18,380 bases of DNA from Prevotellaceae bacterium (GTDB taxonomy: Bacteria; Bacteroidota; Bacteroidia; Bacteroidales; Bacteroidaceae): assembly GCA_022508635.1 (NCBI GenBank), contig JAFLUV010000024.1, positions 1-18,380 on the forward strand. Reading direction: 5' to 3'. The translations under genes were made by a program, and so were the position numbers. The notes under the pieces are model-generated. The model saw only the letters and a program-made list of their open reading frames with translations, was not told the origin of the DNA and did not search any database. Shown piece after piece: positions 1-8,699 of this stretch (the stretch's first letter is position 1; each line of letters opens with the position of its first letter).

Positions 1-35
1 GGCCGTTCCTGCATGGCTAAGGTCCTGTGCAAAGT

Positions 36-71
36 GAGGGTGCCTCAGGACGGATATCCCGGGGCACCCTC
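36..71 (-). terminator. possible terminator after galK
   Basis: A perfect 9 bp GC-rich inverted repeat (GAGGGTGCC at 36-44, GGCACCCTC at 63-71) lies just past the galK stop codon. The 18 nt between the arms contain a further small palindrome, GGATATCC at 52-59. On the minus strand the stem is followed only by ACTTTGC, so the U-tract is weak. The position at the end of the galactose operon fits an intrinsic terminator, but the poor U-tract leaves this uncertain. Nothing else is recognisable in bases 1-107. Confidence 0.5.
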
Positions 72-107
72 GTTGGTCGTGCGCGTCGCAAGGACGGTGA
101 CGATGGC

Positions 108-1268
108 TTAGCAGAGCTTGCGTGAGCCGTCTCCGATGACTACGTCAATGACGATGGGCTTCTTGCCGTACTTCTTCTCGAACTTTTCTACGACGGCCTT
201 CTTGAAGTTGGCTGCCAGTTCGTCGGCTACGAGGTTAATGGTGCAGCCGCCAAAGCCGCCGCCCATGATGCGGGAACCGCTGACGCCTTCTTCCTTGGCT
301 ACCTCGTTGAGGAAGTCAAGCTCTTCGCAGCTTACCTCATACTCCTTGGAAAGCCCGTGGTGTGTCTCGTACATCATCTTGCCGACGGTCTCGTAGTCGT
401 CCTTCTGGAGGGCGTCGCACACGGCAAGTACGCGGACTACTTCGCCAATGACGTAGCGCGCACGCTTGTACTCGTCCTCCGTTATCTGACTCTTCACCTC
501 CTCGAGCATGTCGTAGTTGGCATCGCGCAGGCTCTTCACCTCGGGATGATTCTTGCCGATGACTTCGGCAACGTGCTCGCACTGCAGGCGGCGCTCGTTG
601 TAGGGAGAGCCCTTCAGCTCGTGCTTCACGCAGCTGTTGACGAGGATGAGCTGATAGCCCTTCGGATTCCAGGGGAAGTACTCGTACTCGCCGCTGCGGC
701 AGTCAAGGCGGAGCAGGCTGCCCTTCTTGCCCAGGACGCTGATGGCCTGGTCCATGATGCCGCAGTTCACGCCAATGTACTTGTGCTCGGTACGCTGTCC
801 GACCTTGGCCAGCTCCATCTTCTCAATCTTGTTCTCACCCCAAAGGTCGTTCAGGGCAAAGGCATACGTGCTCTCGAGGGCAGCGCTTGAGCTCATGCCT
901 GCACCGAGGGGAACGTCGCCGGCAAAGGCCGTGTTGAAACCCTCTACGGGAACGCCCAGAGCCATCATCTCGCGGCATACGCCATAGATGTAGCGAGCCC
1001 AGGATGCATTGGGACCCTTCTCGTCGTCGATAGAGAATTGCACGCGATCCTTCAGGTCAATGCTGTATGCGTCAACGATGCGTGTACCGTTGGGCTTAAT
1101 CTCGGCAATCATGCCCTGCTCCACGGCTCCGGGGAATACGAAACCGTTGTTGTAGTCAGTGTGTTCGCCAATAAGGTTGATGCGGCCGGGAGAGGCGTAG
1201 ACAGAGCCCGTCGTGCCGTCGAAGTGCTTGATGAAACGACTTCTTACGTCGTCGATAGTTAGTCTCAT
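108..1268 (-). CDS. galK: galactokinase
   Basis: This 386-residue protein is a GHMP-family kinase that phosphorylates alpha-D-galactose to galactose-1-phosphate with ATP, the first committed step of the cytoplasmic Leloir pathway. The galactokinase signature GRINLIGEHTDY is at residues 28-39, with the expected catalytic Arg29. The glycine/serine-rich ATP loop (PLGAGMSSSAALE) is at 120-132. The catalytic base is Asp173 in NCGIMDQ, and the third GHMP motif, GGGFGG, is near 335. Length is normal for the family and the start is ATG. It is the last gene of a galM-gluP-galK operon, 64 bases after the transporter. Codons end mostly in C or G, more so than in the polysaccharide genes, which suggests high expression. 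Identification is firm; galT and galE are not in the window. Confidence 0.97.
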   Translation of the reverse strand: MRLTIDDVRSRFIKHFDGTTGSVYASPGRINLIGEHTDYNNGFVFPGAVEQGMIAEIKPNGTRIVDAYSIDLKDRVQFSIDDEKGPNASWARYIYGVCREMMALGVPVEGFNTAFAGDVPLGAGMSSSAALESTYAFALNDLWGENKIEKMELAKVGQRTEHKYIGVNCGIMDQAISVLGKKGSLLRLDCRSGEYEYFPWNPKGYQLILVNSCVKHELKGSPYNERRLQCEHVAEVIGKNHPEVKSLRDANYDMLEEVKSQITEDEYKRARYVIGEVVRVLAVCDALQKDDYETVGKMMYETHHGLSKEYEVSCEELDFLNEVAKEEGVSGSRIMGGGFGGCTINLVADELAANFKKAVVEKFEKKYGKKPIVIDVVIGDGSRKLC

Positions 1269-1332
1269 GATGCGATAAGTTTATAGGTTTATAGGTAGTT
1301 CCCCTCCTCGCAAGGAAGAGGGGAGAAAAGAT
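1269..1332 (-). other. gluP-galK spacer with hairpin and tandem repeat
   Basis: This 64-base spacer holds an imperfect hairpin: CCCCTC at 1301-1306 pairs with GAGGGG at 1318-1323, with one mismatch and two further pairs around a 5 nt loop. It is followed on the transcript by a perfect 8 bp tandem repeat, CCTATAAA twice (1280-1295), just ahead of the galK start. No U-run follows the hairpin, so it does not look like a terminator. It could stabilise or process the polycistronic mRNA. Confidence 0.45.
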
Positions 1333-2592
1333 TTAGTTTGTTGCAGTCTTGCTTACACGGCTGCCGATGAGGGCATAGAAGAGTATGTATGCAGCGCAGA
1401 CGCAAGGTACGATGTAGCTGGTAAGGTAGCTTCCGGTAACGTCAACGACCCAGGCCTGAACGGCAACCATTACAGCACAACCGAATACCATCGTCATGAA
1501 GATACCGGAAGCAGCAGCAGTGTACTTGCCAAGACCCTCAACGGCCATATTGAAGATGCCGCCCCACATCACGGACGTGCAGAAGCCTACGCAGATGAAT
1601 GCAGCAACGCCGACGGGAACCTGCGTCCAGACGACATTGAGGTTTGCCCAGTCAACACCGGGAACGTTGGCGGTCATTGTCTCGGGAGCGAACATGCCGA
1701 AGAGAATCAGGACGACAGCTGCAGTGGCAGTAGTGCCGACCATGGCGCGACTGCTGACCTTGCCACCGATGCTGCCGCCTACAGAACGGCCTATGAACAT
1801 CGCAAACCAGTAAACAGCAGCAATCAGGGAAGCAGTGCCTGCTGCAACGCCGCAGTCGCTGATAAGATACTTAATCATATACGTGGGAGTACCTACCTCA
1901 ACGCTCATGTACAAGAAAATGGCAAGAGCACCAAGCGCAAAGTGACGGAAGCCGAGAGCACCCTTGATGAGTTCCATCTTGACAGGCTCCTGTGCAGGCT
2001 CCTCAATCTTGGTCAGGAACATTACGAACAGAGCCAGGAGGAAAATAGCCAGCGCAATGTACATGGCAGGAGCAGCGTCTGTAATGGCAGTATCCTTCGT
2101 AACCTCGCCGATAAGGGCACCCAAGATGATATATACTGCTACGGCAGCACATGAGTTGAATGCGCCGCCAATCTGAATGAGCTGGTTACCAGTGTTGCCG
2201 CCACCGCCAAGAAGATTCAGCAGAGGGTTGACAACACAATTGAGCATACACATGCAGAAACCGCTGATGAAAGCGCCAGCCAGATATACCCACATACTCT
2301 CCATCGTACCCGAAAGCAGTTCGAGAACCATGCCGATAATACCAACGATGAGAGCAAGGATAGCAGTCTTCTTGTAGCCGTACTTTACGATGAGCATACC
2401 GCTGGGAATACCCATTACAAGGTATGCGATGAAGTTGGCATAGTTGCCGATTTGAGACTGAAGTTCAGATGCTCCGAACTGGTTCTGTACAATAACAGCC
2501 ATAGGTGAACAGAGATTCGTCACGAAGGCAATCATAGCGAAGAGGGCGATCATCATGATAATCGCAGCCCATTGTTTTGTTTTTTGTGCCAT
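1333..2592 (-). CDS. gluP: glucose/galactose:H+ symporter, MFS FHS family
   Basis: This 419-residue, very hydrophobic protein has the twelve-helix pattern of the major facilitator superfamily and resembles the fucose/galactose/glucose symporter (FHS) branch, which includes FucP and GluP. Visible marks are SPMAVIVQNQFGAS after helix 1, the helix 2-3 loop GMLIVKYGYKK, and NCVVNPLLNLLGGG in helix 4, a typical conserved stretch of this branch. It should import galactose or glucose across the inner membrane by proton symport. It lies between galM (55 bases upstream) and galK (64 bases downstream). The same galM-transporter-galK order is known from Bacteroides (for example B. thetaiotaomicron), which supports galactose as a substrate. 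Start is ATG. Family assignment is firm; exact sugar preference is inferred from context. Confidence 0.9.
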   Translation of the reverse strand: MAQKTKQWAAIIMMIALFAMIAFVTNLCSPMAVIVQNQFGASELQSQIGNYANFIAYLVMGIPSGMLIVKYGYKKTAILALIVGIIGMVLELLSGTMESMWVYLAGAFISGFCMCMLNCVVNPLLNLLGGGGNTGNQLIQIGGAFNSCAAVAVYIILGALIGEVTKDTAITDAAPAMYIALAIFLLALFVMFLTKIEEPAQEPVKMELIKGALGFRHFALGALAIFLYMSVEVGTPTYMIKYLISDCGVAAGTASLIAAVYWFAMFIGRSVGGSIGGKVSSRAMVGTTATAAVVLILFGMFAPETMTANVPGVDWANLNVVWTQVPVGVAAFICVGFCTSVMWGGIFNMAVEGLGKYTAAASGIFMTMVFGCAVMVAVQAWVVDVTGSYLTSYIVPCVCAAYILFYALIGSRVSKTATN

Positions 2593-2647
2593 TTAGTTTT
2601 AATTTAGTTGTTTATTTTAATTTAAAGGTTGTTTAGTTATATTGATT

Positions 2648-3736
2648 TTACTTTTCTACTCCAAACTTGTAGACAGTCTTCTGCCTGTAAATATCGCCTG
2701 GCTTGAGTATGCAGCTGGGGAAATAAGCACGATTGGGCGTGTCAGGGAAATGCTGTGCCTCAAAACATAGGGCAGAGTACTTAGGATAGGTAGCACCACC
2801 ATTGCCTGTAAAACCACTCAGCCAGTTGCTGCTGTAGAATTGCACACCGGGTTCTGTAGTCCACATCTCCATCTTTCGTCCGCTGTTGGGCTCCACGCAT
2901 TTTACGGCAAAAGAGAGCTCGCCCGGCTCACGCTTGTTCAACACAAAGCAATGGTCATAACCCGTTCCATTCACTATTTGCTGGCAGTCGGTATTGCCAA
3001 TGCGTTCGCCTACTGCATGCGGCTTGCGGAAGTCGAAGGGTGTGCCTTCAACCTTAAGGATCTCGCCTGTCGGGATGCTTGTCTCATCAATGGGGATAAA
3101 GAAATCGGCATTGATGGTAAGAATGTTATTAAGTGCCTCAGGAGTTGGATTGTTAATGCCTGCCAAAGAGAAGAAGCCATGGCTCGTCATGTTGACAACT
3201 GTCTTCTTGTTCGTCGTGCCACGATAGTCGATGACGAGTTCATTTTCGTTCGTTAGGCTATACTTTACAATCATGTGGAGCTCACCGGGGAATCCCTCTT
3301 CGTAGTAAGCAGAGGTGTAGCGGAGCACAAGCTCTTGCTCGTTGATCTGCTCTGCATCCCAAACTCGTGCATGGAAGCCGGTAGGGCCGCCGTGCAAGTG
3401 ATTTGGGCCGTTATTGACGGCTAAACTATACTCCTTACCATTCATCACGAACTTTCCCTTGGCAATACGATTACCGTAACGGCCTACTAAAGTACTAAGG
3501 AAAGGTTCAGGACTGTCAATGACATGCTGAATGCTGTCGTGTCCTTGAATAATATTGGCCATCCTGCCTTCCCTGTCGGGAACCATGATGGCCATTATTG
3601 CACCGCCGTAGTTGGTAATGCTCACTTCCATTCCTTCACTATTGATTAGGGTGTAGAGGTCTGTCTGCTTTCCCTGCACAACAGCTTGGAAGTTTTCTCT
3701 CTTTAATCCGGAAATTAGTTGTTTGTCCATTGGCAT
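2648..3736 (-). CDS. galM: galactose mutarotase (aldose 1-epimerase)
   Basis: This 362-residue protein interconverts the beta and alpha anomers of D-galactose, giving galactokinase its alpha substrate. Family motifs are in order: NYGGAI (42-47), GRYGNRIAKGKF (85-96), NHLHGG (112-117), TSHGFFSLAG (184-193) with the proposed catalytic acid His186, GYDHCFVLN (259-267), and FEAQHFPDTPN (325-335) with the proposed base Glu326. Length is usual. No signal peptide is seen, so it should be cytoplasmic. ATG codons exist at residues 1 and 3; the first is used here, and the second would change nothing important. It is the first gene of the galactose operon, about 23 nt after the predicted transcription start, and precedes gluP by 55 bases. 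Confidence 0.96.
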   Translation of the reverse strand: MPMDKQLISGLKRENFQAVVQGKQTDLYTLINSEGMEVSITNYGGAIMAIMVPDREGRMANIIQGHDSIQHVIDSPEPFLSTLVGRYGNRIAKGKFVMNGKEYSLAVNNGPNHLHGGPTGFHARVWDAEQINEQELVLRYTSAYYEEGFPGELHMIVKYSLTNENELVIDYRGTTNKKTVVNMTSHGFFSLAGINNPTPEALNNILTINADFFIPIDETSIPTGEILKVEGTPFDFRKPHAVGERIGNTDCQQIVNGTGYDHCFVLNKREPGELSFAVKCVEPNSGRKMEMWTTEPGVQFYSSNWLSGFTGNGGATYPKYSALCFEAQHFPDTPNRAYFPSCILKPGDIYRQKTVYKFGVEK

Positions 3737-3765
3737 AAGGTCTTATCAATTGATATTTTCTTATG

Positions 3766-3796
3766 CAAATCTACAACTTTTTTCACATAATTCAAA
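3766..3796 (-). promoter_or_regulatory. Bacteroides-type promoter of the galM-gluP-galK operon
   Basis: Reading the minus strand there is TTTG (plus 3793-3796), exactly 19 bases, then TAGATTTG (plus 3766-3773). This matches the Bacteroidetes primary-sigma consensus of TTTG near -33 and TAnnTTTG near -7. Transcription should begin near 3759, giving a leader of about 23 nt before the galM ATG at 3736. An A/T-rich run lies between the boxes. No clear operator or folC terminator is visible in the rest of the 3737-3838 spacer. Confidence 0.8.
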
Positions 3797-3838
3797 AGGA
3801 AAGTGTGGAAATCTTCTGTGCTGGTATACGAAAAGAAG

Positions 3839-5137
3839 CTAAAGTATGCTCTTCAGCATATCTGCAACGACAAATGTGCTGCCACCAATATATATAATGT
3901 CATCTGCAGAAGCATTTTCTTGTGCTGCTGCGTATGCAAAAGCAACATTGCTATAGGCCGTACCGCATAAATTGTGGGAAGAGGCTCGCTTGCATATTTC
4001 TTCGACGGGCATTGCGCGTCCTACGGAGGCTTGTGTGAAATAGATAGAATAAGGCTTAGGAATTAAAGAATAGAGCATTGTCAAAACACCATCCACATCC
4101 TTGTCGCTAACCATACCGAAAATAAGATGTAACCGACGATGGGGTAGAGTACTAAGATGACGGAAGATATAACTGAGTCCACCTTTGTTGTGGGCAGTGT
4201 CACAGATGGTAAGCGGATTATGACCAATTATCTGCCAGCGTCCCATGAGTCCTGTCATGGTCGTGACTTCTTCCATGCCTTTCTTTACTGCTTCGTCACT
4301 GATGTTGATACCACATTTTCGAAGGAGAAGGACAGAGGTAAGGATAGTGGCCGTATTTTTTTCTTGACAAAGACCTGCAAGTGCGCCTTGAAGTGTGCCG
4401 AAGTGTTTCGTCTCATAGTTCATCGTGCAGTTGTTCGTGGTACACTGAAGAATTTCGCCCTCATCCTCTGCAAAAATAATGGGTGCTCCTACTTCGTGTG
4501 CTTTTTGGGAGAAAACAGTCTTAACCTCAGCACTAATGTTTTCGCCTATGCAAACGGGAGTGTCTGGTTTGATGATGCCTGCTTTCTCTGAAGCAATCTT
4601 GGGCAATGTATTACCAAGGAACTGAACATGGTCGAAGCTGATGTTTGTAATGATGGATAATTCTGGCTGGATGATATTGGTACAGTCTATCCTACCGCCC
4701 AAACCGACTTCAATGACAGCAAAGTCCACCTGCTGCTCTGCAAAGTATTGAAAGGCGAGGGCAGTAACTAATTCAAAGAAGGAAGGATGCAAGGTATCAA
4801 ATAAATTGCATTCTTGCTCAACAAATTCAACGACGCGTTGCTGGCTGATAGGTTTTCCATTTATTCGGATGCGTTCTCGAAAATCAACAAGATGAGGACT
4901 TGTGTAGAGGCCTACACGGTAGCCTTGTGCCTGAAGGATGGCAGCGAGTGTGTGACTGACAGACCCTTTGCCATTAGTGCCACCGACGTGAATTGTACGG
5001 TATTTACGGTGCGGATGGGAAAAGTGTGCATCAAGGATCAGAGTATTTCCAAGCCCCTCCTTATATGCTGCTGCCCCTATGTTCTGGAACAAAGGGGCAG
5101 AGTCATATAGATATTGAACAGCCTGTGAATAATTCAT
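3839..5137 (-). CDS. folC: bifunctional folylpolyglutamate/dihydrofolate synthase
   Basis: This Mur-ligase-family protein adds glutamate to dihydropteroate and to folates using ATP, making dihydrofolate and polyglutamylated folates in the cytoplasm. The ATP loop GGTNGKGS is at residues 52-59, followed by the family stretch TSPHLVDFRERI, the central FDHVQFLGNT and SEKAGIIKP motifs, and DTAHNKGG (usually DxAHNP) in the C-terminal ligase domain. I start at the ATG at 5137 (432 residues, beginning MNYSQAVQYLY), because the frame's upstream extension begins only at a TTG at 5161, inside the end of dnaJ. With this start the gap to dnaJ is 16 bases, consistent with one transcript. No obvious terminator follows before the gal promoter. 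Confidence 0.93.
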   Translation of the reverse strand: MNYSQAVQYLYDSAPLFQNIGAAAYKEGLGNTLILDAHFSHPHRKYRTIHVGGTNGKGSVSHTLAAILQAQGYRVGLYTSPHLVDFRERIRINGKPISQQRVVEFVEQECNLFDTLHPSFFELVTALAFQYFAEQQVDFAVIEVGLGGRIDCTNIIQPELSIITNISFDHVQFLGNTLPKIASEKAGIIKPDTPVCIGENISAEVKTVFSQKAHEVGAPIIFAEDEGEILQCTTNNCTMNYETKHFGTLQGALAGLCQEKNTATILTSVLLLRKCGINISDEAVKKGMEEVTTMTGLMGRWQIIGHNPLTICDTAHNKGGLSYIFRHLSTLPHRRLHLIFGMVSDKDVDGVLTMLYSLIPKPYSIYFTQASVGRAMPVEEICKRASSHNLCGTAYSNVAFAYAAAQENASADDIIYIGGSTFVVADMLKSIL

Positions 5138-5153
5138 AAATCTGTACTTTTTC

Positions 5154-6317
5154 TTATTCAAACATCTTCTTGAACTTGCTAAAGAAGTTGTTCTTGGCTG
5201 TTGCGCCCGGCTTCATGTTTTCGCTTGAGAGGAGTTTTTCGAAGGTCTCCTTTTCTTCACGTGAAAGGTTTTCGGGAATATAGACACCAATTTGTACGAT
5301 AAGGTCGCCTGTGCCATAGCCATAACCCTGAACAACAGGTAATCCTTTACCACGCAAACGCATTGTCTTGCCAGGCTGTGTCCCCGGTTCAATCTTTATC
5401 TTGACCCTTCCGTCAATGGTTGGTATCTCAGCTGAACCACCAAGGATGGCTGTGGGAACATCAAGCAGAAGGTGGTATTGCAGGTTCTGTCCGTCGCGAA
5501 GCAATTGGGAATGCGGCTCTTCTTCGATGAAAACATGTATGTCTCCGGGTACACCATTCCATCTTGCTGCATTGCCTTTTCCCTTTTCATTGACGACCAT
5601 GCCTTCCTGCACGCCTGCAGGAATCTTTATCTCCACTACTTCTTCACCTTTGACGATGCCTTGTCCGCCGCAGGTCTTACATTTGTTGCGAATGACGGAG
5701 CCCGTGGCACCGCAGGCATCACATTGCGTCTGCGTCTGCATACGTCCGAACATGGTGTTCATGGTGCGATAGGTAGTACCCGAACCGTTACACTTGCTAC
5801 ATGTCTCCTTCTTGCCATCTTCGCTGCCTGATCCGTGACAATGAGGGCAGGTAACGTATTTGTTTATCTTGAACTTCTTGGTGACGCCTGTAGCCACTTC
5901 GTTCAGGTTAACACGTACCTTAAGGCGTAAATCTGCACCTTTTTCCACGTGTCTGCCGCTACTTCTACCGCCGAAACCACCGAAGCTGCCAAAACCTCCG
6001 CCACCGAAGCTACCTCCGCCAAAAATATCGCCAAACATGTTGAAGATATCATCCATGTTCATGCCACCACTGCTAAAGCCTCCGTCTCCACCTAAGCCAG
6101 CATGCCCGAACTGGTCATATCTCTGACGCTTCTGCGGATCGCGCAGGACATCATATGCCTCGGCAGCCTCCTTGAACTTCTCCTCTGCCTCCTTGTTACC
6201 AGGGTTGCGGTCAGGATGGTATTTGATGGCCATCTTCTTGTAGGCACTCTTGATTTCGGCATCGCTTGCTGTCTTGCTGACACCAAGTACCTCGTAGTAA
6301 TCTCTTTTCTCTGCCAT
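5154..6317 (-). CDS. dnaJ: chaperone DnaJ (Hsp40)
   Basis: This 387-residue co-chaperone stimulates DnaK ATPase and delivers unfolded proteins. It has the full type I layout: a J domain at about 1-70 with HPD at 34-36, a long Gly/Phe/Ser-rich linker (about 76-120), a zinc domain with four CxxC modules, and the C-terminal substrate-binding beta domains. The zinc modules read CPHCHGSG, CSKCNGSG, CDACGATG and CKTCGGQG. The third departs slightly from CxxCxGxG by having Ala in place of the first Gly, but all eight cysteines are present. It starts with ATG 59 bases after grpE and is followed closely by folC. The grpE-dnaJ pairing is common in Bacteroidetes; dnaK is not in the window. Confidence 0.97.
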   Translation of the reverse strand: MAEKRDYYEVLGVSKTASDAEIKSAYKKMAIKYHPDRNPGNKEAEEKFKEAAEAYDVLRDPQKRQRYDQFGHAGLGGDGGFSSGGMNMDDIFNMFGDIFGGGSFGGGGFGSFGGFGGRSSGRHVEKGADLRLKVRVNLNEVATGVTKKFKINKYVTCPHCHGSGSEDGKKETCSKCNGSGTTYRTMNTMFGRMQTQTQCDACGATGSVIRNKCKTCGGQGIVKGEEVVEIKIPAGVQEGMVVNEKGKGNAARWNGVPGDIHVFIEEEPHSQLLRDGQNLQYHLLLDVPTAILGGSAEIPTIDGRVKIKIEPGTQPGKTMRLRGKGLPVVQGYGYGTGDLIVQIGVYIPENLSREEKETFEKLLSSENMKPGATAKNNFFSKFKKMFE

Positions 6318-6376
6318 ATCTCGTTATTGCGTGCGACTGGAGTGCACACATTCATCTGTATTTATATTAATGTGTT

Positions 6377-6967
6377 TTACAATCCTACGACCACTTGAGC
6401 GTGGCGAATGACTTTCTCGTTGAGTTTATATCCTGTCTGGGTACAATCCATTATCTTGCCCTTGAGTTCTGAAGTTGGAGCGGGAATTTGGGCGATAGCT
6501 TCATGGAGATCTACATCGAAATCAGCCTCCTTTGTGTCAATGACACTAACACCCTGCTTTCCCAGAATATCTATGAATTTTTTGTAAATAAGCTCGATGC
6601 CCTCGATTACAGCACTGATATCCTCTGCGTTCTGCATGTTCTTCAAAGCACGTTCCATATCATCAAGAACAGGCAGGATAGTAGTAATCGTCTTTTCTCC
6701 ACCATTCAAGATAAGATCAGTCTTTTCCTTGATGGTGCGTTTGCGGTAGTTATCGAACTCTGCGATTTTACGCAACAGCTGGTCTTTCAAACTGACAATC
6801 TCTTTGTTGGCAGCTTCGAGCTGTTCTTCTATAGTTGGTTCCTCGACAATATCCTCAGACATTTTATCAGTTTTCTCCTCAGAGGTTTCATCCTGTTCCG
6901 TTTGGAGTATGGGCTGTTCAACGTCTTGCTGTGTCCCGTTCAGTTCTTCTTTCTGTTCCTCTTTCAT
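6377..6967 (-). CDS. grpE: nucleotide exchange factor GrpE
   Basis: This 196-residue protein releases ADP from DnaK. It has an acidic, glutamate-rich N-terminal tail (1-50), a long coiled-coil helix (about 45-90) containing FDNYRKRT at 71-78, the dimer motif PVLDDMERALKN at 99-110, and the compact C-terminal beta domain ending in HAQVVVGL. All are hallmarks of GrpE and length is normal. Start is ATG, 60 bases after the ABC-F stop codon. It sits directly upstream of dnaJ, its functional partner. No consensus TTTG/TAnnTTTG promoter was found in the 6968-7027 spacer, so it may be transcribed with the upstream gene or from a divergent stress-type promoter I cannot recognise. Confidence 0.96.
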   Translation of the reverse strand: MKEEQKEELNGTQQDVEQPILQTEQDETSEEKTDKMSEDIVEEPTIEEQLEAANKEIVSLKDQLLRKIAEFDNYRKRTIKEKTDLILNGGEKTITTILPVLDDMERALKNMQNAEDISAVIEGIELIYKKFIDILGKQGVSVIDTKEADFDVDLHEAIAQIPAPTSELKGKIMDCTQTGYKLNEKVIRHAQVVVGL

Positions 6968-7027
6968 TATAATTAAGGTTTTATGTTCTGTTGCTTATTA
7001 ACAAGAAGTATGCCAATTGTTGCCGTG

Positions 7028-8650
7028 TCAGTTGTTTATGCTATACATCTTGTCTTTTGCTTCTTTGATAGCTTCGCTACTGATGTATTCGTCGTAGTCC
7101 ATGAGCTTGTCTATGATACCGCTGGGTGTCAATTCTATAATGCGTGTGGCTACGGTTTGGATGAATTCATGATCATGGCTGCTGAAGAGAACATTGCCCT
7201 TGAAAAGTTTGAGGTTGTTGTTAAAGGCCTGTATACTCTCAAGGTCAAGATGATTGGTCGGTGTGTCGAGGATGAGACAGTTGGCATTTCTGAGCTGCAT
7301 ACGTGCTATCATGCAACGCATCTTTTCACCACCTGAAAGAACGTTAACTTTTTTCAGGACCTCTTCGCCGCTGAAAAGCATGCGACCGAGGAATGCTTTG
7401 AAATAGACTTCGTTTCCCTCGCCAAACTGGCTGAGCCAGTCCACAAGGTTCAGTTCACTCTGGAAAAATGCAGTGTTGTCAAGCGGGAGGTAAGCAGTGG
7501 TAATAGTAATACCCCAAGAGAATGTACCTGTTTCTGCTTCACGGTTGCCATTGATGATTTCAAAGAGTGCCGTCATTGCACGCGGGTCACGGCTAAGGAA
7601 GACAACTTTGTCACCCTTTTCAATGGTGAAACTGACATTATCAAAAAGGACAGTTCCGTCGTCGCTGACTGCCTTCAAACCTTCCACTTCAAGGATTTGG
7701 TTGCCAGGTTCACGTTCCATTTGGAAAATGATGCCTGGGTATTTACGTGTAGAGGGTTTGATTTCTTCAACATTGAGTTTCTCCAGCATCTTCTTGCGAC
7801 TAGTGGTCTGTTTACTTTTTGCTACGTTTGCAGAGAAGCGGCGAATGAATTCTTCCAGTTCCTTCTTCTTCTCCTCAGCCTTGGCTTTTTGGTTTTGTGC
7901 CTGGCGCAGAGCAAGCTGCGAACTCTGGTACCAGAAACTATAGTTACCTGCAAACATTGTTACCTTACCGAAATCGATGTCGATGGTGTGTGTACAGACA
8001 CAATCAAGGAAATGACGGTCGTGACTGACTACCAGTACGGTGTGATCGAATTCACTCAAATACTGCTCGAGCCATTGTACAGTTTCAAGGTCAAGGTCAT
8101 TGGTAGGTTCGTCAAGTAGCAGATTGTCAGGGTTACCGAAGAGTGCTTTTGCTAACATGACACGTACCTTTTCGTTGCCAGAAAGCTCACCCATGATCTG
8201 GTAGTGCTTGGATTCTTTGATGCCAAGACCTGAGAGCAGGGCAGCAGCATCGCTTTCTGCCTCGTAGCCTCCCATCTCGGCAAATTTATCCTCAAGTTCT
8301 GCTACACGGATACCATCCTCGTCGGTGAAGTCGGTTTTACTATAGAGCATCTCGCGTTCTTTCATAATGTCCCACATGGTTGTGTGACCCATAAGGACAG
8401 TGTTGAGTACGGTCTCCTGGTCGTATTGGAAATGGTCTTGGCTGAGCACACTGAGTCGTTCGCCGGGACCAAGCTCTACGGTACCTTTAGTAGGATCCAG
8501 TTCGCCACTGATTGCTTTCAACAGTGTGGACTTGCCGGCACCGTTAGCGCCGATGATGCCATAGATGTTGCCGTTGGTCAACTTTAGGTTAACGTCCTTG
8601 TAAAGAACACGCTTGCCGAATTGAACGGCGATATTGGAAAGGGTTATCAT
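7028..8650 (-). CDS. ABC-F ATPase (YbiT/Ettas-like), with one degenerate ATP site
   Basis: This 540-residue soluble protein has two ABC ATPase domains joined by a charged helical linker (about 240-300) and no membrane helices, the layout of ABC-F translation factors. Domain 1 has Walker A GANGAGKS (34-41), signature LSGNE (156-160, usually LSGGE), and Walker B LLLDEPTNDLDLE with Asp180/Glu181. Domain 2 lacks a Walker A: the place is taken by FLSRDPRAMT (351-360). Its Walker B reads LILDTPTNHLDLE, with Thr463 where the catalytic Glu belongs. It keeps LSGGE (439-443) and the switch SSHDHEF. In a head-to-tail arrangement one site would be complete and the other degenerate. The likely role is at the ribosomal E site in translation; it could also be an antibiotic-protection type, though length and layout fit YbiT better. 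It lies 49 bases after the glucosaminidase. Confidence 0.9.
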   Translation of the reverse strand: MITLSNIAVQFGKRVLYKDVNLKLTNGNIYGIIGANGAGKSTLLKAISGELDPTKGTVELGPGERLSVLSQDHFQYDQETVLNTVLMGHTTMWDIMKEREMLYSKTDFTDEDGIRVAELEDKFAEMGGYEAESDAAALLSGLGIKESKHYQIMGELSGNEKVRVMLAKALFGNPDNLLLDEPTNDLDLETVQWLEQYLSEFDHTVLVVSHDRHFLDCVCTHTIDIDFGKVTMFAGNYSFWYQSSQLALRQAQNQKAKAEEKKKELEEFIRRFSANVAKSKQTTSRKKMLEKLNVEEIKPSTRKYPGIIFQMEREPGNQILEVEGLKAVSDDGTVLFDNVSFTIEKGDKVVFLSRDPRAMTALFEIINGNREAETGTFSWGITITTAYLPLDNTAFFQSELNLVDWLSQFGEGNEVYFKAFLGRMLFSGEEVLKKVNVLSGGEKMRCMIARMQLRNANCLILDTPTNHLDLESIQAFNNNLKLFKGNVLFSSHDHEFIQTVATRIIELTPSGIIDKLMDYDEYISSEAIKEAKDKMYSINN

Positions 8651-8681
8651 CTTATTATAATTAGTTATATACTATTCTTAT

Positions 8682-8695
8682 CTCCCTTGAGGGAG
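8682..8695. repeat. short hairpin between glucosaminidase and ABC-F genes
   Basis: CTCCC-TTGA-GGGAG forms a 5 bp stem with a 4 nt loop in the 49-base spacer, just after the glucosaminidase stop. No U-run follows on the minus strand, so it is not a convincing terminator; it may be an attenuating or mRNA-end structure. Confidence 0.35.
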
Positions 8696-8699
8696 TTGA

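Noticed and set aside
357..890. 177-codon open frame on the plus strand
   Set aside because: It is antisense to galK; the strong codon bias of galK opens this frame, and no motif is seen.
5138..5161. Upstream TTG start for folC
   Set aside because: It would overlap the dnaJ stop codon, and the ATG at 5137 gives the N-terminus usual for the family.
6968..7027. Heat-shock promoter or CIRCE element before grpE
   Set aside because: I looked for TAnnTTTG with TTTG and for a long inverted repeat and found neither.
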